Shown in pieces: positions 1-9,320 of a stretch of 64,000 nucleotides of DNA (positions are counted from its first letter, which is position 1; each line of letters starts with the position of its first letter). The notes under the pieces were generated by a model that was not told where the DNA came from, ran no database searches, and saw only the letters and a program-made list of their open reading frames with translations. The stretch is taken from NCBI RefSeq assembly GCF_000214135.1, contig NZ_AFIE01000004.1:1-64000 (forward strand), given 5' to 3'. The stretch comes from Acinetobacter sp. P8-3-8. Lineage in GTDB: Bacteria > Pseudomonadota > Gammaproteobacteria > Pseudomonadales > Moraxellaceae. A program made the translations under genes and the position numbers.

Positions 1-32
1 TAATTGATAGTAGTAAAAACAATAAATAAAAA

Positions 33-59
33 GAAACCCCGTCATCCTGACGAGGTTTC
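33..59. terminator. Intrinsic terminator hairpin
   Basis: A 12-bp stem with one mismatch closes on a 3-nt loop. The T-rich tail is on the minus strand, so it best serves leftward transcription, probably the FMN reductase gene whose stop lies 180 bp away. The stretch 60-241 shows no gene. Confidence 0.6.
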
Positions 60-241
60 TTCGTATTGGTTAGTTAGATTTGACTCCTGTCTAATCTCAC
101 ATTCCTGATGCTCAGACCGATTATTGTTGTTTTTTGTCTGGGAAACTTCCTGTTCCCTATGGCTATAGAATATGAAAGATTCACATGACAGAAAAGAAGA
201 AAAAGTGAATAGTTGTTGTAAGCCAAAACCTACATCATAAA

Positions 242-784
242 CTAGACATTGGCATACTGAATGAGTTTATTGATAACAGATTTAACTGCTTTATTATCAA
301 ACTCATTGCCTTCAAAAGTTTCAGCTTTATTGCGTTGCCCGATATCTCGAATCTCAATCACTGCATTTGAGTCAATCATGCCGATAGAAGCACATACTTG
401 CTTAATTTGATCTATAGAACGAGAACCATTGGTTCCGCCATAGCTTACAAAAGCGGCTGGTTTGCCTTGCCACTCTTTAAATACATAATCAATTGCATTT
501 TTAAGCACAGGGCTATAACCATGATTATATTCAGGTGTGATAAAGATAAAGGCATCACCAGATGCAATTTTTTTAGCCCATTCTTGTTGTTTAGGTTGAT
601 CGTAGATACCCGTTGCAGGAGGGTTTTTTCCTGCAAAAAAAGGCAAATCCCACTCTTTCAGATCAACAATATCTACATTTAAAGTGCTGAATTCTAATTT
701 TTTGATTTCGCTGATTAGCCAGTCCGCTATTTTTATTGCAACACGTCCTTCACGGATACTACCGACAATGATTTGAATATTCAT
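242..784 (-). CDS. NAD(P)H-dependent FMN reductase (flavodoxin-like fold)
   Basis: A 180-residue cytoplasmic flavoprotein that would reduce FMN, quinones or similar acceptors with NAD(P)H. The N-terminal phosphate-binding loop (VGSIREGR, residues 7-14) and the PEYNHGYS motif (84-91) followed by LKNAIDY are diagnostic of the NADPH-dependent FMN reductase/chromate reductase family, and the length is typical. It lies about 1.9 kb from the sulfonate operon, whose SsuD needs FMNH2. The P-loop is not of the SsuE kind, so a role as SsuE substitute is only a possibility. ATG start at 784; the upstream Shine-Dalgarno is weak. Confidence 0.88.
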   Translation of the reverse strand: MNIQIIVGSIREGRVAIKIADWLISEIKKLEFSTLNVDIVDLKEWDLPFFAGKNPPATGIYDQPKQQEWAKKIASGDAFIFITPEYNHGYSPVLKNAIDYVFKEWQGKPAAFVSYGGTNGSRSIDQIKQVCASIGMIDSNAVIEIRDIGQRNKAETFEGNEFDNKAVKSVINKLIQYANV

Positions 785-986
785 AGATGATTGCTCAGTT
801 ATTTTGTTTGAATCATTATGAATAAATCAATTCACCGATATCGTAGTGATTTGTATATATTTTATCTAAATAAATGTCGATTTGAGGCTGTTCATCGATG
901 TTCTATGATGAATAAATAGGGCATCTTTATTATTGATTCTGAAAATATTTTCAATTCTAATGGCTAAAACTGGATGTGATTTGAAT

Positions 987-1550
987 ATGAAAAATGATCT
1001 CGCGCTGATTATGGCTTTACCGAATGAATCAAAAGGGTTATTTGAGCAAGCGCAGATACCTATTCACTATAGTGGTATCGGTAAGATTAATGCCGCATTT
1101 ACGGCTTTTGATGTGATTCAAAAGACAGGCTGTAAAACCATTTTGAATTTAGGTTCAGCTGGAAGTTCATTTTTTAATGCACATGAATTGGTTGAGGTTA
1201 CCACTTTTGTGCAGAGAGATATGGATGTTTCACCTCTTGGTTTTGAGGTTGGTGTCACGCCAATGGATAACCATTTCCCGCATGAGATTCAGCTTGAACC
1301 TTATTTCCTAGACCTTCCACAAGGGATTTGCGGTACAGGGGATAGTTTTGAAACAGGGCAGCCTAAAGTCAATTGTAACTTGGTTGATATGGAAGGTTAT
1401 GCTTTGGCTAAGGTCTGTAAAAAGTTGAATGTACGATTGATTTCAATCAAATACATTACAGACGGTGCAAATGATACAGCACATTTAGATTGGGAAGAAA
1501 ATTTGTTATTGGGGGCGCAGAAACTCTTAAAACTGTATCAATCTATTTAA
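987..1550 (+). CDS. MTA/SAH nucleosidase-like protein (phosphorylase superfamily)
   Basis: A protein of about 187 residues in the nucleoside phosphorylase/nucleosidase superfamily, which cleaves the N-glycosidic bond of purine nucleosides such as methylthioadenosine. Visible features are the N-terminal strand LALIMALPNES, the NLGSAGS glycine loop (54-60), the MEG motif in DMEGYA (134-139) that contacts ribose, and ITDGAND near 157, whose Asp would protonate the base. It is shorter than the roughly 230-residue Pfs/MtnN enzyme, so substrate is uncertain. Start chosen at ATG 987, directly before the conserved strand; in-frame TTG 933 and ATG 960 are alternatives. Confidence 0.8.
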   Translation: MKNDLALIMALPNESKGLFEQAQIPIHYSGIGKINAAFTAFDVIQKTGCKTILNLGSAGSSFFNAHELVEVTTFVQRDMDVSPLGFEVGVTPMDNHFPHEIQLEPYFLDLPQGICGTGDSFETGQPKVNCNLVDMEGYALAKVCKKLNVRLISIKYITDGANDTAHLDWEENLLLGAQKLLKLYQSI

Positions 1551-1569
1551 AGATTGATGGATGAGTATC

Positions 1570-1603
1570 TTGGCGACCATAGGGAACTATGGCCGTTTGC
1601 CAA
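1570..1603. terminator. Hairpin between convergent genes
   Basis: A perfect 6-bp stem CCATAG/CTATGG with a GGAA loop sits inside an outer TTGGC/GCCAA pairing. There is no clear T-run on either strand, so it may be a weak bidirectional terminator or an mRNA-end stabiliser for the converging nucleosidase and TetR genes. Confidence 0.4.
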
Positions 1604-1628
1604 AATAATTCAATAATGGATTATCAAA

Positions 1629-2246
1629 TTATGGATTGCGAGGAAGAACACCGTATAAAATCATATGTACAGTGTGTTCAATTGCACGTTGGCACATGCT
1701 TTTATTGCGTAAGGTTTTTCCAGTCACCATTTCTAATTGGGTACTAAAATCAGCATAGTTTTGCGTTAATCCCCAAATATTGATAATCAATAATTCTGGA
1801 TCAATTTTATCTGATATTTTACCTTGCTCTTGCCAGTTTAAAATAACTTTGGCTTTGCGTTTAAATAGCTTTTTAAGTGGGCCTTTTAAAATCGGTAAAA
1901 TATGCGGTGCCCCTTGAATAATTTCCAATGCAAACAGTTTTGATGCTTTAGGTTGCACTCGAGAAATTTCAATTTTGGTCATCAAGTAATGCGCTAGAGC
2001 CTCAGCGGGTTCTAGTTCAGATTCTAAGGATTGTAATGGCGCAAGCCATTTTTGCATAACGGTTGTGAGTACTTCGACATACAAAGCTTCTTTATTTTCA
2101 TAGTAATAGAAAATATTCGACTTATGCATATCTGCCAATTGTGCAATTTCATCCAGACTTGCACCATTGAAACCGTATACAGAAAATACATCTAATGCAG
2201 CATTGAGTAATTGCTGTCGTTTTTGAGCGCTCTTCTTTTGTTCCAT
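1629..2246 (-). CDS. TetR-family regulator, RutR-like
   Basis: A 205-residue one-component repressor. Residues 9-55 form the TetR helix-turn-helix domain (the A..VF...GF.GAS..EIA pattern, then NIFYYYENKEALY). The C-terminal part strongly resembles E. coli RutR: WLAPLQ, EISR..P.ASKLFALEI..GAP and NIWGLTQNYADF line up with the pyrimidine-sensing regulator, so a small-molecule pocket of that class is likely. No rut genes are in view, so the ligand and targets are unknown. The start fits the family length. It converges on the nucleosidase gene. Confidence 0.88.
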   Translation of the reverse strand: MEQKKSAQKRQQLLNAALDVFSVYGFNGASLDEIAQLADMHKSNIFYYYENKEALYVEVLTTVMQKWLAPLQSLESELEPAEALAHYLMTKIEISRVQPKASKLFALEIIQGAPHILPILKGPLKKLFKRKAKVILNWQEQGKISDKIDPELLIINIWGLTQNYADFSTQLEMVTGKTLRNKSMCQRAIEHTVHMILYGVLPRNP

Positions 2247-2664
2247 CGCAACTTTGAACTAAATAAATGATTCATAAATTGTACGGTAAAATGTTTGATT
2301 TGTGCACAGAAAGCAGCATTATTTTGAAATATTTGTGATAATTTATGATGAAGTATTACTAATAAGTGAATTCTCGGCTTTTTTATTATTTTTGCACTAA
2401 ACTAGAGCGAAATAATTGATGAAATTCTGTCATTTAAAGCCTATTATTTTAACATTAAGACATTTTAAATATTAAATGTACTTTTAAGCTGAGATAAAAA
2501 TAGCCATTGGACGATATTATAATCGCATTGTATCCAAGTTAATAATAACTATTCGTATTTATAATCATAATATCCTTTAATTCAAATAAAAATAGAAATT
2601 AAAGGATATAGAAATTAAAGGATTTTGCAGAGGTCGTAGTTTCATCATTTGCATGGTGTTGAAC
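2247..2664. other. Intergenic, AT-rich
   Basis: 418 bp between the TetR gene and ssuB. It would hold the promoter of the TetR gene and the end of the ssu transcript. Apart from the hairpin and tandem repeat at 2572-2623 I see no gene or recognised motif. Confidence 0.6.
2572..2623. repeat. 16-bp tandem repeat with inverted copy; possible ssu terminator
   Basis: ATAGAAATTAAAGGAT occurs twice head to tail at 2592-2623. The inverted form ATCCTTTAATT lies at 2572-2582, so either copy can pair with it to form a hairpin. It is 40-90 bp beyond the ssuB stop, so it may end the leftward sulfonate operon, although a strong T-run is missing. Confidence 0.45.
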
Positions 2665-3462
2665 TTAAGTGGCAAGTACAGCAGTCAGGACTTGTTGCTC
2701 AAGTTCAGCAAAAGCACGACCTTTTTGGCGTGGACGTGGTAGATCAATGCTAAATTGCTGAGCGATATGTCCTTGATCAAGTAGAATGATACGATCTGCC
2801 AATTGCACTGCCTCACTCACATCATGCGTGACTAAAATAGTGGTAAAACCTTGTTCCAACCATAATTTCTCGATGAGGTTTTGCATCTCTAAGCGAGTCA
2901 GTGCATCTAAAGCACCTAGCGGTTCATCCAATAATAATATTCGAGGTGTATGTGATAACGCACGTGCTAAAGCAGCACGTTGTCGTTGCCCACCTGAAAG
3001 TTGTGAAGGCCATAATTTAGATTTTTCCTTTAAGCCAACTTTTTCTAATAATTGTTCTGCTTTATCATGTTGATCTTTGTTTAATCCAAGCTGAACATTA
3101 TTTAAAATATTTTTCCATGGCAGTAGGCGAGGGTCTTGGAACATCACTCGAATATCATCAGATGTAATACCTTCACGGAAATTGCGTAAAGATTTAAATT
3201 TGATTTCGCCATAGCTCGGTTGTTCTAAATCGGCAATCAATCGCAGCAGGGTACTTTTACCGCAACCACTGCGCCCGACAATCGCTACAAATTCGCCTGC
3301 TTCAATATTAAGATCTAAATCTTCAAGTACTTTGACATCAGCATAATATTTATAGAGTTGTTCTATGGAAATTTCTGCGCCAACTTGCGTCTGATTGTCA
3401 GTTTGTGACTCAGTCACAGGAAGCAGATCATTCGCATATTGGCTGATACTTAAGTCAGTCAT
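2665..3462 (-). CDS. ssuB: Aliphatic sulfonate ABC transporter, ATP-binding protein SsuB
   Basis: A 265-residue ABC ATPase that powers import of alkanesulfonates as sulfur sources. Walker A (GRSGCGKST), the Q-loop ([10 protein letters not shown], typical of the SsuB/TauB group), signature LSGGQRQR, Walker [12 protein letters not shown] and the VTHDVSEA switch are all present in order. It is the last gene of the leftward ssu operon, 9 bp after ssuC. AGGAGA lies 6 nt before the ATG at 3462. An extension of about 25 residues precedes the usual ABC domain start. Confidence 0.95.
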   Translation of the reverse strand: MTDLSISQYANDLLPVTESQTDNQTQVGAEISIEQLYKYYADVKVLEDLDLNIEAGEFVAIVGRSGCGKSTLLRLIADLEQPSYGEIKFKSLRNFREGITSDDIRVMFQDPRLLPWKNILNNVQLGLNKDQHDKAEQLLEKVGLKEKSKLWPSQLSGGQRQRAALARALSHTPRILLLDEPLGALDALTRLEMQNLIEKLWLEQGFTTILVTHDVSEAVQLADRIILLDQGHIAQQFSIDLPRPRQKGRAFAELEQQVLTAVLAT

Positions 3463-3471
3463 GGTCTTCTC

Positions 3472-4293
3472 CTATTTTTGATAGCCTGCGTGCCAACGCA
3501 GTAAATATTTTTCTAAGTATTGTGCAAAGACATCTGCCAATTTACCCAAAAGGGCGTAGAGTAAAATGCCCACTAAGACGATATCTGTTTGCAGAAATTC
3601 ACGCGCATTCATGGTCATATAACCAATACCAGATTGTGCAGAAATCGTTTCAGCAACAATCAGTAATACCCAAACCAAACCGAGAGAAAAACGTAAACCC
3701 ACTAAAATAGAAGGCATCGCACCCGGTAAAATAATTTCCTTGTAGAGTTGCCAGTTAGTGAGCCCATAGCTTTTACCCATTTCAATAAGTTGCGGGTCTA
3801 CAGAACGGATACCATGATAGGTATTGATATAAATAGGAAAAAATACACCGATAGCGACCAGAAATAACTTTGCTGATTCATCAATACCAAACCAAAGAAT
3901 AACTAAAGGAATTAAGGCCAAAGCTGGAATATTACGAATCATTTGCAAGGTTGTATCCAGTAGGTTCGAGGCAACTTTAGATGAACCATTCAAAAGTCCA
4001 AGTAATAAACCCAAACCACCACCCACCAATAAACCCAACAAAGCTCGTCCTGCGCTGACTTTGACATGTTGCCAAAGTTCACCGCTGATCAGTAATGTCC
4101 AAAATGCAGAAACAACAGCCGTAGGTGCTGGTAAAACACGACTTTCTAAAAGACCACCTTTAGACGCAATTTGCCAAATTACGATTAATAAAATAGGCAC
4201 AATCCAAGGCAACAAGCGTTGCCCGAATTGTTTTGTTCCACGTGAAACAGCTGTGCTTTTAGATGGAGTTATATTTTTGATCGTTGCATTCAT
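3472..4293 (-). CDS. ssuC: Aliphatic sulfonate ABC transporter permease SsuC
   Basis: A 273-residue inner-membrane permease with about six hydrophobic segments and the EAA-type loop ([26 protein letters not shown]) that docks the ATPase. The motifs and length match the SsuC/TauC branch of binding-protein-dependent permeases. The ATG overlaps the ssuD stop by 4 nt (ATGA), showing translational coupling, and an AAGGAG Shine-Dalgarno precedes it. It works with SsuB and one or both periplasmic binding proteins encoded upstream. Confidence 0.95.
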   Translation of the reverse strand: MNATIKNITPSKSTAVSRGTKQFGQRLLPWIVPILLIVIWQIASKGGLLESRVLPAPTAVVSAFWTLLISGELWQHVKVSAGRALLGLLVGGGLGLLLGLLNGSSKVASNLLDTTLQMIRNIPALALIPLVILWFGIDESAKLFLVAIGVFFPIYINTYHGIRSVDPQLIEMGKSYGLTNWQLYKEIILPGAMPSILVGLRFSLGLVWVLLIVAETISAQSGIGYMTMNAREFLQTDIVLVGILLYALLGKLADVFAQYLEKYLLRWHAGYQK

Positions 4294-5468
4294 GCTGACT
4301 CCTTAAGCGGTGCTTTGTTCTCTTCAGGCGTGTAATTATTCGCAACAATTTCACCAAATGGGCCTGTTAAATTCGGTTGAGTCAGTTTTTTTCGGGTTTC
4401 AATAGGAAGCAGTGGGAATACCAATTCTGCAAAACGAATTGATTCTTCCAAATGTGGATAGCCCGAGAAAATAAAGGTATTAATTCCTAGATCAGCATAT
4501 TCTTGGATACGGTCTGCAACGGTTTGTGGATCACCCACCAACGCTGTACCTGCACCGCCACGAACTAGACCGACACCTGCCCAGAGATTTGGCGATACTT
4601 CCAGTTTGCTTCGATCTCCATTATGTAACTCAGCCATACGGCGCTGACCGACTGAATCCATTTGCTTAAACTTCTTTTGTGCTGCGGCAATGGTCGCATC
4701 ATCGACATATTGAATCAGTTCGTTGGCTGCTTGCCATGCCTGTTCATTGGTTTCACGGACAATCACATGCAAACGGATACCATAATTGAGCTGACGACCT
4801 TTGGCATCGGCCTTGGCTTTTACAACTGCAATCTTTTCTTTGACTGCGGCAGGAGGTTCACCCCATGTTAAATAGGTGTCCACTTGGTCAGCAGCAAGCT
4901 CAATCGCATCGTCTGATGAACCACCGAACCAGAGCGGTGGATAAGGCTGTTGTATTGGCGGATAAAGTAATTTGGCATCATCAACACTTAATCGCTCACC
5001 ATGAAATGTAAATGCTTCACCAGTATGTGAACGTTTTAAAATTTCACGCCAAATAGTGGTGTATTCCGCAGCTGTTTTATAACGTGTTGAATGATCTTCA
5101 TAGACACCATCACCTTTGAGTTCTTGTTCATCGCCACCCGTAACAAGGTTAAGCAACACACGACCATTGGATAAACGGTCAAAAGTGGCAGCCATACGAG
5201 CAGCTAGCGCTGGTGTCGTAACACCAGGACGTAAAGCCACTAAGAATTTTAAATTTTGGGTTGCATCAATTAAGCTTGCAGCAGTAATCCATGGATCTTC
5301 ACAAGAACGTCCTGTTGGGATGAGTACACCTTCATAGCCTAAATGGTCAACGGTTACTGCAATTTGTTTCATATAGGCGTGGTCTACTTGGCGAGCGCCT
5401 TTACTGGTACCTAAATAACGACTGTCACCGTGAGTGGGAATAAACCAGAAGATTTTCATTTCATTCAA
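4290..5468 (-). CDS. ssuD: FMNH2-dependent alkanesulfonate monooxygenase SsuD
   Basis: A 392-residue member of the bacterial luciferase family. It uses FMNH2 and O2 to split C1 to C14 alkanesulfonates into an aldehyde and sulfite. Near-identity to E. coli SsuD is visible in long stretches: [70 protein letters not shown] and [11 protein letters not shown]. The enzyme needs a separate FMN reductase, and no ssuE lies in the operon. AGGA precedes ATG 5468; another in-frame ATG lies at 5459. Confidence 0.96.
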   Translation of the reverse strand: MNEMKIFWFIPTHGDSRYLGTSKGARQVDHAYMKQIAVTVDHLGYEGVLIPTGRSCEDPWITAASLIDATQNLKFLVALRPGVTTPALAARMAATFDRLSNGRVLLNLVTGGDEQELKGDGVYEDHSTRYKTAAEYTTIWREILKRSHTGEAFTFHGERLSVDDAKLLYPPIQQPYPPLWFGGSSDDAIELAADQVDTYLTWGEPPAAVKEKIAVVKAKADAKGRQLNYGIRLHVIVRETNEQAWQAANELIQYVDDATIAAAQKKFKQMDSVGQRRMAELHNGDRSKLEVSPNLWAGVGLVRGGAGTALVGDPQTVADRIQEYADLGINTFIFSGYPHLEESIRFAELVFPLLPIETRKKLTQPNLTGPFGEIVANNYTPEENKAPLKESA

Positions 5469-5489
5469 TCCTGAAAAAGTATTTAAATA

Positions 5490-6482
5490 TTATTTCGCTG
5501 TCCAAACAGCTTGTTTAATGTTGATGCTATTGGGAATAATTTTGAGTTCACTAAAACGATCTGCCAGTTGCTGTTGGTCGGCAATCACCTGAGCGGTGAG
5601 TGGTGCTGCACCAGAAGGTCTTGGTCGTCGGTCAATAAAGACTTGGCTGACTTGAGGTTTTAAACCCGTACTTTGTCCAATGGATTGTGCAGTTTCAGTT
5701 CGATGTGCTTGCACCCATTTGTCTGCAATATTGACCTGTTGAATAATGCTTTTCACAGCTTGAGGATGCTGTTTGACAAAATCAGGTGAAGCCAAATAGA
5801 AGGTGTAATTTGGACTGAGTCCCTTACCAGATGCCAAAATTCGAGCCTGATCTTCAACTTGTGCCGAAGCAAAATAAGGATCCCAAACTGCCCATGCATC
5901 CACAGCGCCTTTTTGAAATGCGGCACGAGCATCGGCAGGTGTGAGCCAAATTGGTTGAATATCAGACCACTGCAAACCAGCTTTACGTACCGCTTGTACC
6001 AATAAGTAATGTGCGCTTGAGCCTTTTTGTAAGGCAATACGTTTGCCTTTGAGTTGGCTTAATTGCGTAAGTTGTGAACTTTTAGGCACTAAAATAGCTG
6101 AAGCCAACGGCTTCGCTGCTTCATAAGCAATGTAATACAAGGGCTTATTGGCTGCCTGCGCATAAACGGGTGGTGTATCACCTGTAACGCCAATATCGAG
6201 AGAACCGACAGCAAGTGCTTCTAAAATTTGTGGGCCTGCGGGAAATTCATTCCAAGAAATTTTGGCATTTGGAAATTCCTTTTCATACAGTTTTTGCTGT
6301 TTGGCGATGGCAAAATTAATTGAGCTTTTTTGAAAACCAATACGTAATTGTTTCACACTCGGATCGACTGCCCAAACTGCTGTAGAACCTAACATTGCAC
6401 AAGCAATGAACATGGCGGTCATGCCATGACCCTGTGCGTTGAACCATGTTGCTGTTTTGTGCTGTGCAATGTGTTGAGTCAT
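5490..6482 (-). CDS. ssuA: Sulfonate ABC transporter substrate-binding protein (Sec-exported)
   Basis: A 330-residue periplasmic binding protein. A long N-region leads into a hydrophobic signal ending AVWA (residues 35-38). The mature part shows the SsuA/TauA pattern: LRIGFQKSS, EFPAGPQILEALAVGSLDIGVTGDTPP, GSSAHYLL, LTPADARAAFQKGAVDAWAVWDPY. GAGGAAATAG stands before the ATG. It lies 21 bp upstream of ssuD and is a diverged paralogue of the lipoprotein gene just before it, so the operon supplies two receptors for one permease. Confidence 0.92.
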   Translation of the reverse strand: MTQHIAQHKTATWFNAQGHGMTAMFIACAMLGSTAVWAVDPSVKQLRIGFQKSSINFAIAKQQKLYEKEFPNAKISWNEFPAGPQILEALAVGSLDIGVTGDTPPVYAQAANKPLYYIAYEAAKPLASAILVPKSSQLTQLSQLKGKRIALQKGSSAHYLLVQAVRKAGLQWSDIQPIWLTPADARAAFQKGAVDAWAVWDPYFASAQVEDQARILASGKGLSPNYTFYLASPDFVKQHPQAVKSIIQQVNIADKWVQAHRTETAQSIGQSTGLKPQVSQVFIDRRPRPSGAAPLTAQVIADQQQLADRFSELKIIPNSINIKQAVWTAK

Positions 6483-6519
6483 GTCTATTTCCTCTATAAC
6501 CTGTTTATTTCATGTGGTT

Positions 6520-7479
6520 TTAATTTGCCAAAATGGCTGCTTGAATATTGATTTTGTTTGGAATTAATTTTTGCTGATAAAAAGCATCTGCGACATATTG
6601 CTGTTCTTTTGCGACTTCATTTGAAATCGGTTGAACACCAAAACCCATGCGAGAAATCGATGTATTGAGCACATCTAAAGGTAAGCCTGTTGGTTTTTCT
6701 AAAAGTTTGGCTGCATCAGTTTGATGTTGAGAAACCCATTGTGTCGTGGTGTTTAACTCATTAACAACGGCTTTTAAAATATCAGGATGTTGTTCTGCAA
6801 ATTTACGATCAGCTAAATAAAATTGATGATTACTTACAAGGTTTTCACCTGTGGCTAAAACTTTCGCACCCAGCTGTTTTTCTGCTGAAGCAAAGAACGG
6901 ATCCCAAATCACCCATGCATCCACTGCACCTTTTTCAAAAGCAGCACGAGCATCGGCAGGGGGTAAATACACCACTTGAATATCTTCAAGTTTTAAATGA
7001 TTGGCTTCTAAAACTTTGAGTAAAAGATAATGAACGTTCGATCCTTTGTTCAGTACGACACGTTTCCCTTTTAAATCTTGAATGGATTTAATGGTTGAAT
7101 CTTTTGGAACGATCAAGGCTTCTGCTTTGGGTGCAGCAGGTTGGTTTGCGATATAAACTAAATTTGAATTGGCGGCTTGTGCAAAGATCGGAGGTGCTTC
7201 GCCTGCCTCACCAAATGACACGCTTCCAACATTTAGGCCTTCGAGTAGTTGAGGGCCAGCAGGAAATTCGACCCATTTAATATTGACGCCTTTTTCTTTT
7301 AGCGCTTTATCTAAATCGCCACGAGCTTTGATAATCGGAAGTAAACCATATTTTTGATAACCGATATTCAGCGTTGTGGTTTGTTGTTGTTTGGCACAGC
7401 CAGAAAGCAGCATGATGGTGGCAAGGCTAGCACTGAGAAGGGTGATTTTTTTCCATGAAGGTTGAAATTGACTAGCCAT
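6520..7479 (-). CDS. ssuA: Sulfonate ABC transporter substrate-binding lipoprotein
   Basis: A 319-residue binding protein and first gene of the ssu operon. The signal peptide ends in lipobox LLSGC with Cys28, so it is predicted to be membrane-anchored, unlike the soluble-type paralogue encoded 37 bp downstream. Shared family motifs include LNIGYQKYG, EFPAGPQLLEGLNVGSVSFGEAGEAPP, GSNVHYLL and LPPADARAAFEKGAVDAWVIWDPF. The two probably differ in ligand range (alkanesulfonate, taurine or sulfate ester); the sequence does not say which takes what. Confidence 0.9.
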   Translation of the reverse strand: MASQFQPSWKKITLLSASLATIMLLSGCAKQQQTTTLNIGYQKYGLLPIIKARGDLDKALKEKGVNIKWVEFPAGPQLLEGLNVGSVSFGEAGEAPPIFAQAANSNLVYIANQPAAPKAEALIVPKDSTIKSIQDLKGKRVVLNKGSNVHYLLLKVLEANHLKLEDIQVVYLPPADARAAFEKGAVDAWVIWDPFFASAEKQLGAKVLATGENLVSNHQFYLADRKFAEQHPDILKAVVNELNTTTQWVSQHQTDAAKLLEKPTGLPLDVLNTSISRMGFGVQPISNEVAKEQQYVADAFYQQKLIPNKINIQAAILAN

Positions 7480-7813
7480 GGCTCATGTTGCTCCTAAACT
7501 TGAAATGATGAGAAGTGAATGAGCATCAGCTTAGAGCGCTTTGTAATTTCCAAAAAATAAGTTTTCGATGATTGCTAATGAAAAAAAAAGATAAAATTAA
7601 AAATGTGAAACTTATTTAAAATTGTGCAAAAGAAATTTGAAAATCAATTACCTTTAATGTTTATAAGTTATTAAAAATAATCAATTAAATAATAGTTATT
7701 TTAAATTTTTATAATTTAAGCTGAGATTCTGCTAAGAATAAATTCGATTTTTCTATAGCGATAGCGAATATTCTTAGCAAAAAATCAGATAACAAACAGG
7801 TATTTTCAAATCT
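7480..7813. other. Intergenic, upstream of the ssu operon
   Basis: 334 very AT-rich bp between the first ssu gene and the argA stop. It must contain the ssu promoter and any sulfur-starvation control site, but I cannot point to a convincing CysB-type site. A hairpin at 7731-7778 is the only clear structure. Confidence 0.5.
7731..7778. terminator. Inverted repeat downstream of argA
   Basis: A perfect 10-bp inverted repeat GCTAAGAATA/TATTCTTAGC extends through TTCG/CGAA and encloses a doubled TAGCGA. It starts 36 bp after the argA stop. The minus-strand tail is not T-rich, so it is a probable 3'-end structure and not a certain terminator. Confidence 0.4.
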
Positions 7814-9166
7814 TTAAATCTGCTTTTTAAAGACCATTGAATTACGTTGATAATTATATAAAGCTTGGCGAGCTTCAGGTAAGTCATCTACATTTGCTGT
7901 ACTAAAACCATGTTCTAAGAACCAATGCGCAGTACGTGTGGTTAATACAAACAATTGTTGAATCTGTAATTGTTGAGCTTTTTCTTCTAAGAATTGCAGA
8001 ATTTGACTACCACGGTTAGATTTACGATAACTTGGATGTACTGCGACACAGGCAATTTCTGCCGATTTTATCTCGCCACCAGTGACAGGAATTGGATATA
8101 AGGCAGCACAGGCCAAAATTGTTCCGTCACGTTCAATCACGGCAAATTGACCGATTTCATTCTCTAAACGTTCACGTGAACGATAAACCAAAATCCCATC
8201 TTCTTCGAGTGGGCGCAAGAGATTAATCAATCCACCGACATCACCAATATTTGCCATACGCACTTCTTCATAATGTGCATCAGTGATCATGGTGCCATGA
8301 CCATCTCGTGTGAATAATTCCTCGATCAATGCACCATCATAGGCATAGGAGAGTAAATGTACGCGATGCACTCCTTTTAAAGAAGCTTCTTTGGCATTTT
8401 GCAAATGTAGGGCGATTTCAAAGTTGGAATCTTGGTATTTTTCAATATGTTGGTCTAATTGCAATGGTGTGATTTCACGCAATAATTGACCATATTCATC
8501 CATTAAACCTTGTTGATTACCCAAGAAAATCAGCTTGTCGGCTTGAATATGAATTGCGGTTTTAGTCGCAACTTCTTCTGCAAGCAGGTTAAACACTTCA
8601 CCTGTGGTGGAGTAACCTGTTGGCCCAAGTAAAACAATATTTTGACTGTCTAAATGGCGTTGAATTGCTTCCGTATCGATCGTGCGAACTTCTCCAGTTA
8701 GTTGAAAATCTACACCATCACGGATGCCATAAGGTTTTGCTGTGACGAAATTTCCTGACACGACATCAATGCGAGCGCCATACATCGGTGAATTCGCCAA
8801 GCCCATAGACAATAAGGCTTCAATTTGTAGACGAATTGAGCCAACGGCATTCATTACACAAGCTAAGGACTCACGTGTCGTGACACGACGATTGATATGG
8901 ATTGGGCTTTGAATCCCTTTTTCTTTTAAATTTGCATTAATTTGTGGGCGAGCGCCGTGCACCAAGATTAGGCGGATACCCAATGAATGTAGTAATGCAA
9001 TGTCATGGATAATATGTTGAAAATTTTCATGTTGTACTGCCTCACCACCAAACATTAGGACAAATGTTTTGCCACGGTGTGCATTGATATAAGGTGCAGA
9101 ATGACGAAACCAATGCACATATTGCTGGGTCGTGCTTTGTGAAGTTTCTAAAATGTCAGTTTGCAT
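7814..9166 (-). CDS. argA: N-acetylglutamate synthase ArgA
   Basis: About 450 residues catalysing acetyl-CoA plus glutamate to N-acetylglutamate, the first step of arginine synthesis. The N-terminal amino-acid kinase-like domain (TFVLMFGGEAV, ILVHGARPQIN, LLGPTGYSTTGEVFNL) binds arginine for feedback control, and the C-terminal GNAT domain (IACVAVHPSYRKSNRGSQILQFLEE) holds the acetyl-CoA site. ATG 9166 (MQTDILET) is preferred to TTG 9208 because GAGATT lies before it and the extra 14 residues look non-coding. A terminator-like hairpin sits 77-102 bp upstream of the start. Confidence 0.94.
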   Translation of the reverse strand: MQTDILETSQSTTQQYVHWFRHSAPYINAHRGKTFVLMFGGEAVQHENFQHIIHDIALLHSLGIRLILVHGARPQINANLKEKGIQSPIHINRRVTTRESLACVMNAVGSIRLQIEALLSMGLANSPMYGARIDVVSGNFVTAKPYGIRDGVDFQLTGEVRTIDTEAIQRHLDSQNIVLLGPTGYSTTGEVFNLLAEEVATKTAIHIQADKLIFLGNQQGLMDEYGQLLREITPLQLDQHIEKYQDSNFEIALHLQNAKEASLKGVHRVHLLSYAYDGALIEELFTRDGHGTMITDAHYEEVRMANIGDVGGLINLLRPLEEDGILVYRSRERLENEIGQFAVIERDGTILACAALYPIPVTGGEIKSAEIACVAVHPSYRKSNRGSQILQFLEEKAQQLQIQQLFVLTTRTAHWFLEHGFSTANVDDLPEARQALYNYQRNSMVFKKQI

Positions 9167-9235
9167 GCCAATCTCAATTTGATGGTGTATGAAAGAGATT
9201 CTAAACAAAAAATAGGGATGAAGAATAGAGAAAAT

Positions 9236-9320
9236 AAAAAAAGCACCAGAACGTGGGAGAACTGGTGCGAAAAGGGTGTTCGATTTTGTGCGTTTTTCTT
9301 AGATTGGACTAAGTCTCTAA
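9236..9320 (-). ncRNA. Candidate small RNA or argA leader RNA
   Basis: On the minus strand a small hairpin (CTTAG/CTAAG, 9298-9313) is followed by an A-rich single strand and a strong stem with a T7 tail (9236-9268). A TATTAG -10-like element (9317-9322) and TTGATC (9342-9347) lie just upstream with a long 19-bp spacer. The layout is that of a short Hfq-type RNA or of a leader that can terminate before argA. No homologue is recognised. Confidence 0.35.
9243..9268 (-). terminator. Intrinsic terminator in front of argA
   Basis: A perfect 7-bp GC-rich stem GCACCAG/CTGGTGC is followed on the minus strand by seven T residues. The terminator of the upstream RcnB-like gene is separate (9452-9477), so this one must stop an additional transcript or attenuate argA. 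Confidence 0.75.

Noticed and set aside
961-1550. Naming the nucleosidase mtnN/pfs.
   Set aside because: It is about 45 residues shorter than MtnN and lacks enough matching motifs to claim orthology.
2592-2623. Two-unit 16-bp tandem repeat considered as the start of a CRISPR or iteron array.
   Set aside because: Only two direct copies without spacers; it is better explained as part of a 3'-end hairpin.
2483-7727. The 13-mer TTTAAGCTGAGAT flanks the ssu operon at 2483-2495 and 7715-7727 like a direct repeat.
   Set aside because: Repeated 13-mers are expected by chance in an AT-rich window of this size, and no integrase, transposase or longer match is present.
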